This document shows positions 8,381-16,916 of a stretch of DNA of 64,000 nucleotides, piece after piece (position 1 is the first letter of the stretch; each line of letters begins with the position of its first letter). Position numbers and translations under genes: made by a program. The DNA comes from CAYSCZ01 sp964429655 (lineage in GTDB: Bacteria > Bacteroidota > Bacteroidia > Cytophagales > Cyclobacteriaceae). The stretch spans positions 1-64,000 of the forward strand of contig CAYSCZ010000010.1 of the NCBI GenBank assembly GCA_964429655.1. Reading direction: 5' to 3'. A model generated the notes under the pieces. It searched no databases and was not told where the DNA came from. It saw nothing but the letters and a program-made list of their open reading frames with translations.

Positions 8381-9571
8381 ATGATGGATCAACCAAGTGA
8401 AATTGAACGTCTAAAAGCACTTGAATCATACAACATACTGGATACCATGTCGGATAATGACTATGATAATATAACGACATTGGCATCCCAGATATGCGAA
8501 GCACCTATTTCACTGATTTCATTAATTGATAACAAAAGGCAATGGTTTAAGTCGCATTATGGATTAACGATCAATGAAACACCCAAAGAACATTCCTTCT
8601 GTACCCATGCTATCAGAGAAGATGATTATTTTGTTGTTCAGGATGCAAGAAAAGATGCAAGGTTTTACGACAACCCTTTAGTCATCGGATATCCACACAT
8701 CGTCTTATATGCTGCTGTTCCTTTAATCAATAAAAATGGGTATACGTTGGGCACACTTTGCATCATTGATAGGGAACCAAGGGAACTTACAGAAAGCCAA
8801 AGGCAAAGCCTGGAAGTACTGGCCCATCAAACAATGAAGTTATTAGAATTACGAAAGAGCACTTACAAACTTCGCTTACTGAATAACCGACTTGAGGAAA
8901 AAAATAAAATATTAGAGCGATTTGCCCAGGTCACTGCTGTGGATATAAACTCCCCCCTGAAAATGATAAATACGACCTATGAAAAATTTATCAATGAATA
9001 TGAAAGTATCCTGGATGATGACGCTAAAATATTGCTTAAAAAAATTCAGGCTTTATCAGAAAAATTATCCCGGCAAGTAGAAGGTCTTATGGATTATTCA
9101 AAACTGGATTCAATAGACCCGATTAACAAAACCAATTTTCCCGTCAGTAATCTTGTCAAAGACTTAAGTGCCATCTATCCACTGGTTGATGATTATCAGA
9201 TAGATTTTTTATTCAATATATCAGATATCTATGCTAATCATACCTTGTTAAGGAAAATTCTGATGGAACTTATCTTTAATGCCATAAGACATAACGACAA
9301 GGTATATGCCCACATTGAGGTTGGTGGCAACGAAGAGGAAAGGTTTTATGAGTTTTTCGTATCTGATAATGGACCGGGAATTGACGAAGAGGAACTAAAC
9401 CATGTGTTTGATTTGTATAAAGTGCTTAACCCAGTGGGCAGATACGGAGAGACCGGAATAGGCATTGGGCTCACAAACGTCAGAAGGGTTGTGAAGGTGT
9501 TAGGAGGAAATATTCAAATCGAATCAGAGAAAAAGGAAGGAACGATAGTCACCTTTACTATAGCAAAATAA
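8381..9571 (+). CDS. GAF-domain histidine-kinase-like protein lacking the phosphoacceptor His
   Basis: 396 residues, no membrane segment, so cytoplasmic. A GAF sensor domain covers about 20-165 (LISLIDNKRQWFKSHYGL, HSFCTHAI, LGTLCIID), followed by a coiled coil. The dimerisation helix reads FAQVTAVDINSPLK at 181-194. Kinases of this class have a His at the place of Val187 (SHDLKSPL-like), so the usual phosphorylation site is gone. The ATPase domain looks intact: N box ELIFNAIRHND, G1 SDNGPGID, and G2 GIGIGL. It may act as a non-phosphorylating sensor, a partner of another kinase, or use another residue. No response regulator is adjacent. Confidence 0.88.
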   Translation: MMDQPSEIERLKALESYNILDTMSDNDYDNITTLASQICEAPISLISLIDNKRQWFKSHYGLTINETPKEHSFCTHAIREDDYFVVQDARKDARFYDNPLVIGYPHIVLYAAVPLINKNGYTLGTLCIIDREPRELTESQRQSLEVLAHQTMKLLELRKSTYKLRLLNNRLEEKNKILERFAQVTAVDINSPLKMINTTYEKFINEYESILDDDAKILLKKIQALSEKLSRQVEGLMDYSKLDSIDPINKTNFPVSNLVKDLSAIYPLVDDYQIDFLFNISDIYANHTLLRKILMELIFNAIRHNDKVYAHIEVGGNEEERFYEFFVSDNGPGIDEEELNHVFDLYKVLNPVGRYGETGIGIGLTNVRRVVKVLGGNIQIESEKKEGTIVTFTIAK

Positions 9572-9594
9572 AAAAGGGACTAACGAAAGTCCCT
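9571..9594 (-). terminator. Rho-independent terminator for the minus-strand gene at 9610
   Basis: AGGGACT (9575-9581) pairs with AGTCCCT (9588-9594) around a 6-base loop. On the minus strand the stem is followed by a run of Ts (the A run at 9570-9575), 16 bases after the stop codon of the 9610-9879 gene. It also sits just past the stop of the plus-strand kinase-like gene, but has no T run in that direction. Confidence 0.7.
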
Positions 9595-9609
9595 GGTCAC
9601 GACAATTAA

Positions 9610-9879
9610 TCAATTAAAGGTTTGCTTTTGTTTGATCTGTCCAATGGTATGCTGACCCTGGACATTTTGCTCCTTGTTAAAATACTTATGGAGCTTCTCC
9701 AGCTTATCTTCAGCATTGGATAGGTTTTCCATATGCTTATCAAATTCTTCCAACAACTCAGAGTGTTCACCAATACCCACAGTACTGTTAAAATAGGTAT
9801 CAAGAATGGCGGTAGCTTCTGCTATTTGAGCTTCATACTTTTTTTCAAGTGCTTTAAAATAAAGATTGTTAGTGTTCAT
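9610..9879 (-). CDS. Small alpha-helical protein of unknown function
   Basis: 89 residues, acidic and almost wholly helical, with heptad-like spacing in EAQIAEATAILDTYFN and EEFDKHMENLSNAEDKLEKL, suggesting a coiled coil. There is no signal peptide or membrane segment. An overlapping frame (9606-9803) on the same strand is a shadow. A terminator follows immediately. I do not recognise a family. A very small membrane-protein frame lies just upstream at 9899. Confidence 0.6.
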   Translation of the reverse strand: MNTNNLYFKALEKKYEAQIAEATAILDTYFNSTVGIGEHSELLEEFDKHMENLSNAEDKLEKLHKYFNKEQNVQGQHTIGQIKQKQTFN

Positions 9880-9898
9880 GATTTGTTATTGTTAATAT

Positions 9899-9985
9899 TT
9901 AAATAAAAATTAAAATCGCAGTGATTACTCCAATAAATGATAGCAACCATCTCACTGCTTTCCTATTAGTAAATACTGTTTCCAT
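9899..9985 (-). CDS. Possible 28-residue single-span membrane protein
   Basis: A short frame from the ATG at 9985 to a TAA at 9899-9901. It begins METVFTNRKAVRWLL and ends in a hydrophobic stretch of about 17 residues (LLSFIGVITAILIFI). Positive residues precede the hydrophobic part, consistent with a small inner-membrane protein. It lies 19 bases upstream of the 9610-9879 gene on the same strand, so the two could share a transcript. Such short frames arise by chance, so support is weak. Confidence 0.3.
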   Translation of the reverse strand: METVFTNRKAVRWLLSFIGVITAILIFI

Positions 9986-10151
9986 GCTTGATTAACACGA
10001 ACAGCAATTAAATGTTTTTTGAATATACAATATTTTCAAAAACTTTTGAAAAGTAATGTTGAATTACTTTTTATGCTTGCGTTTTGATACATTGAAGGGG
10101 TAATTAACTGGATTAAAATATATTCGGGACGCTCGAAAATTATAATACAAT

Positions 10152-10430
10152 CTATTCTTTCGAGTGATTGATCATATCCAATAGAACATCCACAATATTT
10201 TCTGGTTTATGACTTCTTAATCCTTTATAAAAAAAGCATTGGGTTATACCTGTGGTTGTATCGTATGTGAAAGTACCCATCGTTCGACGGTTGGTATCAT
10301 TATAAACTTTTATTTGGTTCATGATCTTATTCCTGCCATCACTAAAGACACAATTGATTTTCCGGGAAACATTTTTATGTTGACTAGAAAAATTATTCAA
10401 CAGATCCACTATGATGTTATGATCATTCAT
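10152..10430 (-). CDS. Small protein of unknown function
   Basis: 92 residues, predicted soluble and mixed helix/strand, starting MNDHNIIVDLLNNF and ending VLLDMINHSKE. There is no signal peptide or known motif. It is preceded (in transcription) by the lone repeat end at 10475 and is separated from its neighbours by more than 120 bases on both sides, so it is probably transcribed alone. I do not recognise it. Confidence 0.5.
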   Translation of the reverse strand: MNDHNIIVDLLNNFSSQHKNVSRKINCVFSDGRNKIMNQIKVYNDTNRRTMGTFTYDTTTGITQCFFYKGLRSHKPENIVDVLLDMINHSKE

Positions 10431-10474
10431 TATTATTATCCCACATAATTTAATAATTTAATAATAGGATATAT

Positions 10475-10492
10475 TTTAACCCAGAATTGTCA
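10475..10492. repeat. Lone terminal inverted repeat of the MITE-like family
   Basis: The 18 bases here, TTTAACCCAGAATTGTCA, are an exact reverse complement of the right end of the 62 kb copy (62449-62466). No core hairpin or second end is present nearby, so this is either a remnant or an independent site recognised by the same mobilising protein. Confidence 0.65.
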
Positions 10493-10551
10493 ATATCCCC
10501 TTCGACTAATGCATAGTTCCAGGCACCAAAATGCCACATCCTACGTGATAA

Positions 10552-11172
10552 TCATTGAACATGTACCAGGCAGGTATCCAATTCTGTCAAAAGCCTGTGT
10601 AAGTTTTCTTTAAATAAATCAGGATCAATATACTCTAGCGACATTAAGGAATCGATTTCTCTGAGAACATGCATTTCTACATCCTTTTCATTTCCTTTAG
10701 AATAGTGCATGGCATTGTGTATGTGCTCTATAGCATATTTTAGTGCCTCTACAGCCGCATTGTGATCCTGAATGTCAAGACAATGTTCGGATATTCTTAA
10801 GTGGGCATAAGCCAGAGCATTCAAAGCATTAGCAAAAGCATGATTGACCTTACTATCCACAACATTTCCATGAACGATCTCTTTTTCTAAAAGCTCCAGG
10901 TATCGAATAGCATTTTCTATCGCAACATCACTGGCTTGATCAGCGTAAGTTTCAATTTCCTCCATCATCTCTATGGCTTTTTCAATATGCACCAGACTGG
11001 TGCCATAATAATTTTTGGAGATATCCTCCTTGGCGTATTTCAATAAGTTATCGGTTCTTAAAGCTAAATCACTAAAAGCGGGATGGTCCGGGTCTTCATC
11101 AGATGTGATAAATATATAGTTAAGTGCACTTACTATTCCTAAAATACCCCATAAAAGCATAAAAAATTTCAT
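10552..11172 (-). CDS. Helical-repeat protein of unknown function with an N-terminal membrane or signal segment
   Basis: 206 residues. The N-terminus MKFFMLLWGILGIVSALNYIF is a signal peptide or single membrane anchor. The rest is a run of amphipathic helices (LLKYAKEDISKNYYGTSLVH, AFANALNALAYAHLRISEH, HNAAVEALKYAIEHIHNAMH), resembling degenerate TPR-type helical repeats. It is His- and Glu-rich. There is no lipobox. It is likely periplasmic and involved in protein contacts, but the role is unknown. It is divergent from the MFS gene at 11332. Confidence 0.55.
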   Translation of the reverse strand: MKFFMLLWGILGIVSALNYIFITSDEDPDHPAFSDLALRTDNLLKYAKEDISKNYYGTSLVHIEKAIEMMEEIETYADQASDVAIENAIRYLELLEKEIVHGNVVDSKVNHAFANALNALAYAHLRISEHCLDIQDHNAAVEALKYAIEHIHNAMHYSKGNEKDVEMHVLREIDSLMSLEYIDPDLFKENLHRLLTELDTCLVHVQ

Positions 11173-11331
11173 GTTATTATATTTTAAAAATCAATTTTCA
11201 AGCTATTGATTCGATGCCTAAAGTGGAATGATAATTTATAGGGAGTTAACTAAATATAATCATTTTGATAAAATGGCAGGCCAAAGCTTTATATTAGTTA
11301 TTCTTGTTCATTTATAAGACACATCCCTCCG

Positions 11332-12882
11332 GTGACCACTGAGAAACATTACTATAAGCTATCAAGCAATACAGGTAAATGGACGATAAGCTCCTGCATC
11401 ATTGCCACCTCTATGGCATTTATAGATACTACCGCACTTAATGTTGTGCTACCTGCACTTCAACAAGACCTTACTGCTGCGGGAACCGATTTGTTTTGGG
11501 TATTGAATAGCTATTTGGTCATGTTAGCATCGCTGATCATCGTTGGCGGTAGCCTGGGTGATAAATTGGGCCGGGTAATGATATTTAAATGGGGTATACT
11601 AATCTTTACCGTTGCCTCTGCACTTTGTGGCCTATCGGATACTATCGGCCAACTCACTATTTTCAGGACTCTGCAGGGACTGGGTGGTGCCTTAATGATA
11701 CCAGGCAGTTTATCAATAATATCTGCAACATTTTCTGATCTGGAGAAAGGCAAAGCCATAGGCACCTGGTCAGCCACCACAACCTTAGTTACCATAGGAG
11801 GCCCGGTAATTGGGGGAGCATTGGCCGATATGGGATTATGGCGATTGATTTTTTTTATCAATATACCCCTGGGAATTCTTACATTCCTCACACTGCAGTT
11901 TAAAGTACCGGAGAGCAGAGAAGGTGGAGATAATCATCAAATTGATTGGTTTGGTGCTACTGCATTAGCTTTTAGTCTGGCGGCGCTTACATTTGGATTT
12001 TTAAATGTACCGGAAGCTGGCATAGCAAACCCAAACAGTTATGTCCCTGTAATTTTGGGGATCTTCGCGTTTATCATTTTTATTTTGATTGAAAGGAAAG
12101 TGAGTCAACCCATGGTTCCGCTTAACATATTTTCCAACCGATGTTTCTCAGGTGTTAATCTTCTCTCCTTCTTTCTATATGCAGCCTTAGGAGCCATCAT
12201 GCTCTTCCTTTCTTTAAATCTTATACAGGTACAGGGCTATACGCAATTACAAGCCGGGCTTACATTTTTACCCTTTACTTTAGTGATGGCACTATCTGCC
12301 AGAAAGATTGGTGCTCTTTCAGATAAATGGGGAAGGAGAAATTTCTTAATCATAGGCCCACTGATTACTGGGGTTGGCTTTATAATGTTGGCAATGGTTA
12401 ATCAAACATCCGGACCCAGTAGTTTTTGGACAACATTTTTCCCTGGCATATTATTCTTTGCCACAGGTATGGCCTTCACGGTGGTTCCTTTGACTACCAC
12501 AGTTATGCGTTCGGTAAAAGATGATCAAGCCGGTATAGCCTCAGGGGTGAATAATAGCGTTACAAGAATAGCCGGTACATTGATCAATGCCATCGTAGGT
12601 GCAGGGTCAGTTTTTATTTTTCTTGAATTAGTTGATGAAGAAATTAAACCCTTCAATTTTGAAGCATCGGTAGAAAACGCCATCCAAAATGAAGCAATAA
12701 ATTTAGGGGATGCCACCGTTCCATCCGTTGTCCCAAAAAATAATATTGAGGCTGTAAGATTAATATTTAACAAGAGTTTTATCTATGTTTATCAATTTGT
12801 GAGCTACCTATGTGCCGGGTTGGCATTCATAGGAAGCTTTATTGCCCTCCTAATGGTTAAAAATTATAAAGGAAAGCATTAG
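11332..12882 (+). CDS. MFS drug-efflux transporter, DHA2 (EmrB/QacA) type, 14 membrane spans
   Basis: 516 residues with about 14 hydrophobic segments, typical of proton-driven multidrug exporters of the DHA2 family in the inner membrane. The conserved loop between spans 2 and 3 reads GSLGDKLGRVMIFKWG. The DHA2 hallmark after span 5 is LWRLIFFINIPLGI. The N-terminal span carries FIDTTALNVVLPAL, another family signature. The start is GTG at 11332; no ATG gives a full first span. There is no adjacent membrane-fusion protein or regulator, so it may work alone. The exported compound is not deducible. Confidence 0.92.
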   Translation: MTTEKHYYKLSSNTGKWTISSCIIATSMAFIDTTALNVVLPALQQDLTAAGTDLFWVLNSYLVMLASLIIVGGSLGDKLGRVMIFKWGILIFTVASALCGLSDTIGQLTIFRTLQGLGGALMIPGSLSIISATFSDLEKGKAIGTWSATTTLVTIGGPVIGGALADMGLWRLIFFINIPLGILTFLTLQFKVPESREGGDNHQIDWFGATALAFSLAALTFGFLNVPEAGIANPNSYVPVILGIFAFIIFILIERKVSQPMVPLNIFSNRCFSGVNLLSFFLYAALGAIMLFLSLNLIQVQGYTQLQAGLTFLPFTLVMALSARKIGALSDKWGRRNFLIIGPLITGVGFIMLAMVNQTSGPSSFWTTFFPGILFFATGMAFTVVPLTTTVMRSVKDDQAGIASGVNNSVTRIAGTLINAIVGAGSVFIFLELVDEEIKPFNFEASVENAIQNEAINLGDATVPSVVPKNNIEAVRLIFNKSFIYVYQFVSYLCAGLAFIGSFIALLMVKNYKGKH

Positions 12883-13162
12883 AAGATCAAAATTCAGTCC
12901 ATGTTAAACGTAATATTATATAAGAAATCAATAGGTAAAAGTCTGTTAAAGCGTTGCCAATTACACTCCAATTCTTTCATTACGGTTCTGTATCTAGAGC
13001 CATTTAAAAAGAAGGATAGATAATACATATAATGAGTAATGAGTGTTAGAACATTTGTAAAGGCAGGAATAGAATTATCTCCTCTGATATTTATAACTAG
13101 TACAAGCACATAACAATATGTTGATGTGCTACTTCTACCCTGAGGTTTTTAAATACCGAAAA
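12883..13162. other. Spacer before the repeat at 13163, no supported gene
   Basis: AT-rich. A minus-strand frame (12894-13109, 71 codons from GTG) encodes a partly hydrophobic sequence but resembles nothing known and lacks any supporting start signal. It could be decayed coding DNA. I cannot support a gene here. Confidence 0.35.
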
Positions 13163-13338
13163 TTTAAACACAGATTTGTCATTGGAATTTTGTCATAAAG
13201 GGTTAAAGCCCATAAAATCAAGCACTTAGGTCGAGGAGGCATAGCATCGCTATGGTGACGAGCCAATAACATGTTAAGTGTCTGATTTGAAGTGATTTAT
13301 CCATGTAAAAGAAAGTCTAATAACTATTCTGGGTTAAA
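13163..13338. repeat. MITE-like repeat, full copy (176 bp)
   Basis: The ends form an imperfect inverted repeat: TTTAAACACAGATTTGTCAT on the left against the complement of ATTCTGGGTTAAA on the right. The centre holds the conserved block GAGGCATAGC followed by ATC and GCTATGGTGA (about 13236-13258), a 6-bp hairpin with a 3-base loop. An outer CACTTAG/TTAAGTG pairing flanks it. It is about 90% identical by eye to the copy at 62293-62466. There is no coding capacity, so it needs help to move. It lies between the MFS gene and the 3' end of recF. Confidence 0.88.
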
Positions 13339-13412
13339 AGCTTTGGAAAATTTAAAAAACCTAGAATAGTAGTAATTGACAATTTTCAACACAACTATGA
13401 TTAATTGAATAG

Positions 13413-14498
13413 CTATTCATCCAGTGCAATAAAGTTCACCTTCTTTTTTATCCCGGCCAACAATTGCCTGGAACGTTCAGGGCGGGCATCGGTAATAAAT
13501 ATTTGTCCGAATGCATCAGAACCCATAAGCTCGATCAATCGACCTATTCGCCCGTCGTCAAGCTTATCGAATATATCATCAAGCATTAGCAATGGTTTTT
13601 TATCTTTCTTTTCCCTGATTACTTGATACTGGGCCAGCTTAAGCGCAAGCACAAATGATTTCTGTTGTCCCTGTGATCCAAATTTTTTGATGGGATAGTC
13701 ATCGATTTTGAAGGACACATCATCTTTATGAATACCAAGTAACGTTCTTTGAGCATAGATATCTTCCCGAATATTAGCTTTGAATAATTCTTTAAAATTC
13801 TCTTTAAAGCAACCTGAAGTGTATGTCAGGCTAACGATTTCCCTCTGCGCAGAGATCGTATGGTAATATTGAGTGAGTAGTTCTTCAAATTCTTTGATCA
13901 AAAGCTTTCTCCAATTAAATATTTCATCGCCTAATCTGATTATTTGATTGTCATATTGGGCCAACAGGTCATTATCCAGACGATGTCCCTCAAAATGGCT
14001 TTTTAACAAAGCATTTCTTTGACGCAAATAAGCATTATACTTTAGCAATGTTTCCAGATAAATATGATCAATTTGAGAATAGGTGCCATCAAAGAATCGC
14101 CTTCTGTGTTCGCTTCCTTCCCTTATTAGATCGTTATCATAAGGTGTGATTAGCACGCAAGGATATTTACCAATATGATCGCTGATCTTTTCATAAGGAA
14201 CTTTATTTACTTTGATCAACTTTTTGGTTCCTTTTTTCAATCCGCATAAAATTTCCTCAGATTTGTTATCCACAGTAAAAGATCCTGTAATACTGTAATA
14301 AGGCTGTCCGTGTAATATATTCTGCTGATCAGTGAAGTTAAATGCACTTTTTGTAAAGCATAAATGATAGATCGCATCGAGAAGGTTGGTCTTCCCAATT
14401 CCGTTGGGGCCAACTACACAGTTGATGTCAGGAGAAAATTCCAGCACGGATGTTACATAATTTTTGAAATTATTCAATGAAAGCTTTTGTAAATGCAT
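13413..14498 (-). CDS. recF: DNA replication and repair protein RecF
   Basis: 361 residues, normal for RecF, an SMC-like ATPase that helps load RecA on gapped DNA. Walker A GPNGIGKTNLLDAI is near residue 31, the ABC-type signature is FGSQGQQKSFVLALKLAQ, and Walker B is LLMLDDIFDKLD. It begins MHLQKLSLNNFKNY, the standard RecF N-terminus. It is not next to dnaA/dnaN here, as is usual in Bacteroidota. It is divergent from pdhA with 54 bases between the start codons. Confidence 0.96.
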   Translation of the reverse strand: MHLQKLSLNNFKNYVTSVLEFSPDINCVVGPNGIGKTNLLDAIYHLCFTKSAFNFTDQQNILHGQPYYSITGSFTVDNKSEEILCGLKKGTKKLIKVNKVPYEKISDHIGKYPCVLITPYDNDLIREGSEHRRRFFDGTYSQIDHIYLETLLKYNAYLRQRNALLKSHFEGHRLDNDLLAQYDNQIIRLGDEIFNWRKLLIKEFEELLTQYYHTISAQREIVSLTYTSGCFKENFKELFKANIREDIYAQRTLLGIHKDDVSFKIDDYPIKKFGSQGQQKSFVLALKLAQYQVIREKKDKKPLLMLDDIFDKLDDGRIGRLIELMGSDAFGQIFITDARPERSRQLLAGIKKKVNFIALDE

Positions 14499-14552
14499 TT
14501 ATTTTTTCTGTATCCCTTTTTGGTTATTTTAGCGTTCTACAACAAAAAAATT

Positions 14553-15575
14553 ATGGCTGAAACCTTAACAAAATCCAAAGCTAACACAAAACAATTCTCT
14601 AAAGAGACCTACATGATATGGTTTGAAAGCATGCTTCTCATGCGAAAGTTTGAAGAGAAAGCCGGACAATTATATGGCCGCCAAAAGATCAAAGGTTTTT
14701 GCCATTTGTACATCGGGCAGGAAGCATGTGTGGCTGGAGCTGTGTCTGCTTTAAAAGAAGGGGATAAATACATAACTGCTTATCGGGATCATGCCCATCC
14801 CATAGGCCTGGGCACTGACCCAAAATACATCATGGCAGAGCTGTTCGCTAAAGATACCGGTATCTCCAGGGGCAAAGGCGGATCTATGCATATGTTTGAC
14901 AAAGATAAAAATTTCTTTGGTGGTCACGGGATTGTTGGCGGACAAATTCCGCTTGGTGCCGGCATCGCTTTTGCAGAAAAATACAACGGAACGGATAATT
15001 TATGTATGTGCTACCTGGGAGATGGCGCAGTGAGACAAGGTTCTTTCCATGAAACCCTGAATATGTCCATGACCATGAAGCTGCCCGTAATATTTGTTAT
15101 TGAAAATAACGGATACGCTATGGGCACTTCGGTTAAGAGGACCTCAAACGTAACGGATCTATATAAACTTGGAGATGCGTATTTAATGCCATCCGAACCG
15201 GTTAATGCCATGAATGTTGAGGTTGTTCATCATGCGGTGGATAAAGCAGCCAAACAGGTAAGAAATGGTGATGGTCCTTATCTACTGGAATTCAGAACTT
15301 ACAGGTACAAAGGCCACTCCATGTCCGATCCAGCAAAATACAGAACAAAAGAGGAGTTAGCAGAATATAAAAACCAAGACCCCATAGAGAAGGTAAAAAG
15401 TACCATCCTGGAAAAAGAAATGGCTACCGAAGAACAAATCAAAGAAATAGAGAAAAAAATCAAAAGCACCATCGAGGATTGTGTCAAGTTTGCTGAGGAA
15501 TCTCCATATCCCGATGCTGAGGAAGCGTACAAGCATGTTTATATGCAGGAAGACTACCCATATGTAATGGATTAA
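14553..15575 (+). CDS. pdhA: Pyruvate dehydrogenase E1 component, alpha subunit
   Basis: 340 residues from the ATG at 14553. A longer frame to 14493 would overlap the recF start and adds non-family residues. It is the thiamine-diphosphate-binding half of the E1 heterotetramer that decarboxylates pyruvate for acetyl-CoA formation. Visible are GFCHLYIGQEA, the TPP/Mg motif GDGAVRQGSFHETLN with ENNGYAMGT, and the phosphorylation-loop equivalent YRYKGHSMSDP. The beta subunit and E2 are not in this window. It is followed by a promoter and the YfgM-like gene, so it is probably monocistronic. Confidence 0.95.
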   Translation: MAETLTKSKANTKQFSKETYMIWFESMLLMRKFEEKAGQLYGRQKIKGFCHLYIGQEACVAGAVSALKEGDKYITAYRDHAHPIGLGTDPKYIMAELFAKDTGISRGKGGSMHMFDKDKNFFGGHGIVGGQIPLGAGIAFAEKYNGTDNLCMCYLGDGAVRQGSFHETLNMSMTMKLPVIFVIENNGYAMGTSVKRTSNVTDLYKLGDAYLMPSEPVNAMNVEVVHHAVDKAAKQVRNGDGPYLLEFRTYRYKGHSMSDPAKYRTKEELAEYKNQDPIEKVKSTILEKEMATEEQIKEIEKKIKSTIEDCVKFAEESPYPDAEEAYKHVYMQEDYPYVMD

Positions 15576-15605
15576 AGATTATAACTTTAATTTAATTTTT
15601 TTGAA

Positions 15606-15627
15606 TATTTTTGCGCCTATTTTAATT
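15606..15627 (+). promoter_or_regulatory. Promoter (-7 box TATTTTTG) of the YfgM-like gene
   Basis: TATTTTTG (15606-15613) fits the Bacteroidota -7 consensus TAnnTTTG. The whole 22-base stretch is identical to 27513-27534 ahead of the PpiD-like gene. The start codon follows 10 bases after the shared stretch, implying a short leader. Confidence 0.65.
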
Positions 15628-15637
15628 ACCACGAGAC

Positions 15638-16357
15638 ATGGGCAGGACAAAGGTCAGTAAAAAGAAAGAGCAAAAATCATCCAATGAACTTTTAGAGAAT
15701 CCGGATGCATTGGTCGAACGTTATAATAAAGCTGAAGAGTTTTTATCAGACTCCAAGAATCGTAGCATCGTTCTTGGTTTAGGGTCAATTATAGCCATTC
15801 TTATTGCAGGGTTCATTTTTTACAAATATTACATGAACAATAGAAACCAGGCTGCTCAAGCGGAGGTATTCCCTGCTATTTATTATTTCGAAGCTGACAG
15901 CCTTGGGAAAGCCCTCAATGGTGATGGTAATAATTTTGGATTTCTCGACATCATAGACGAATATGGCAATACAGAAGTTGGTAACCTTGCAAATTATTAT
16001 ACCGGGGCAACCTATTTAAAGCTTGGAGACTATGAAAATGCCATCAGATATCTTGAGGATTTTAGTGCCTCTGATTATTTAGTGCAGGCCAGGGCTTATT
16101 CATTAATAGGTGATGCCTATATGGAACTTGAGGCTTTCGAAGAAGCCGCCTCGTATTATATGAAAGCCGCTGATTACAAGGAAAATAAATATTTTACACC
16201 ACTTTACCTGTCAAAGGCTGCTACAGCGTACGAAAGTGCCGGCAACATTCAAGAGGCTATTGATGCGTACACCGAGATTGTTGACAGTTACTTTGATTCT
16301 GAACAATACACGGACGCACGAAAACAAATGTCCAGATTAAAAATAATGATAAATTAA
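15638..16357 (+). CDS. Membrane-anchored TPR protein, YfgM-like
   Basis: 239 residues: a charged N-terminus of about 40 residues, one membrane span (VLGLGSIIAILIAGFIFY, about 45-66), then a periplasmic domain of TPR-type helices (LANYYTGATYLKLGDYENAI, ARAYSLIGDAYMELEAFEEA, AIDAYTEIVDSYF). This is the architecture of YfgM, which in E. coli binds the periplasmic chaperone PpiD at the SecYEG translocon. Here it shares a promoter sequence with the PpiD-like gene at 27543. It has its own promoter upstream and a terminator downstream. The YfgM assignment rests on layout rather than residue-level identity. Confidence 0.75.
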   Translation: MGRTKVSKKKEQKSSNELLENPDALVERYNKAEEFLSDSKNRSIVLGLGSIIAILIAGFIFYKYYMNNRNQAAQAEVFPAIYYFEADSLGKALNGDGNNFGFLDIIDEYGNTEVGNLANYYTGATYLKLGDYENAIRYLEDFSASDYLVQARAYSLIGDAYMELEAFEEAASYYMKAADYKENKYFTPLYLSKAATAYESAGNIQEAIDAYTEIVDSYFDSEQYTDARKQMSRLKIMIN

Positions 16358-16382
16358 ACGCTTTTAATGCATAAATGAAATG

Positions 16383-16417
16383 AGGGGACGGGTTAAAACT
16401 TGTCCCCTTTCTTTTTT
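16383..16417 (+). terminator. Rho-independent terminator after the YfgM-like gene
   Basis: AGGGGAC (16383-16389) pairs with GTCCCCT (16402-16408) around a 12-base loop, followed by a T-rich tail to 16417. It lies 26 bases after the stop codon and separates this transcript from ribH. Confidence 0.8.
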
Positions 16418-16436
16418 AAAATAACGAAATATAGCG

Positions 16437-16916
16437 ATGTCAACCAAAAAGAAAAACCTAAGCAGTTATACAGAAAAAAACCTGGAAGACATAACATTAA
16501 AGAAGTTTGGAATTGTTGTTTCAGAGTGGAATTCGGAAGTAACTGAATCACTGTACAACGCCGCATTAAAGACGCTTATCGCTCAAGGTGCTGATAAAGA
16601 AAATATCATTCGTAAGGATGTCCCCGGAAGTTTCGAATTAACTCTTGGAGCCCAATGGTTAGCCGAGCGACCAGAAATAGATGCAGTCATTTGTCTTGGC
16701 TGTGTTATACAGGGAGAAACCAGGCACTTTGAATTTATATGCCATGCTGTGGCGCATGGAATCACACAGGTGGGATTAAAATTTTCAAAACCCGTCATTT
16801 TTGGGGTCCTGACACCTAATACAATGAAACAAGCGTTTGACCGTGCAGGAGGTAAACATGGAAATAAAGGAGATGAAGCGGCTATTACCGCCATAAAAAT
16901 GTTAACATTGAGATGA
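16437..16916 (+). CDS. ribH: 6,7-dimethyl-8-ribityllumazine synthase
   Basis: 159 residues, the usual length. It condenses an aminouracil with dihydroxybutanone phosphate in the penultimate step of riboflavin synthesis and normally forms 60-subunit shells or pentamers. Visible are the substrate motifs SEWNSEVTESLY, VPGSFELTLGAQWLA and LGCVIQGETRHFEFICHAVA, with the catalytic His in the last, and the C-terminal AFDRAGGKHGNKGDEAA. The stop codon overlaps the aspartate kinase start by 4 bases (ATGA), so the two are translationally coupled. There is no FMN riboswitch in the 20 bases between terminator and start. Confidence 0.96.
   Translation: MSTKKKNLSSYTEKNLEDITLKKFGIVVSEWNSEVTESLYNAALKTLIAQGADKENIIRKDVPGSFELTLGAQWLAERPEIDAVICLGCVIQGETRHFEFICHAVAHGITQVGLKFSKPVIFGVLTPNTMKQAFDRAGGKHGNKGDEAAITAIKMLTLR

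Noticed and set aside
12894..13109. Minus-strand frame of 71 codons before the 13 kb repeat
   Set aside because: GTG start, no family, no coding context; could be decayed DNA. I cannot support it.
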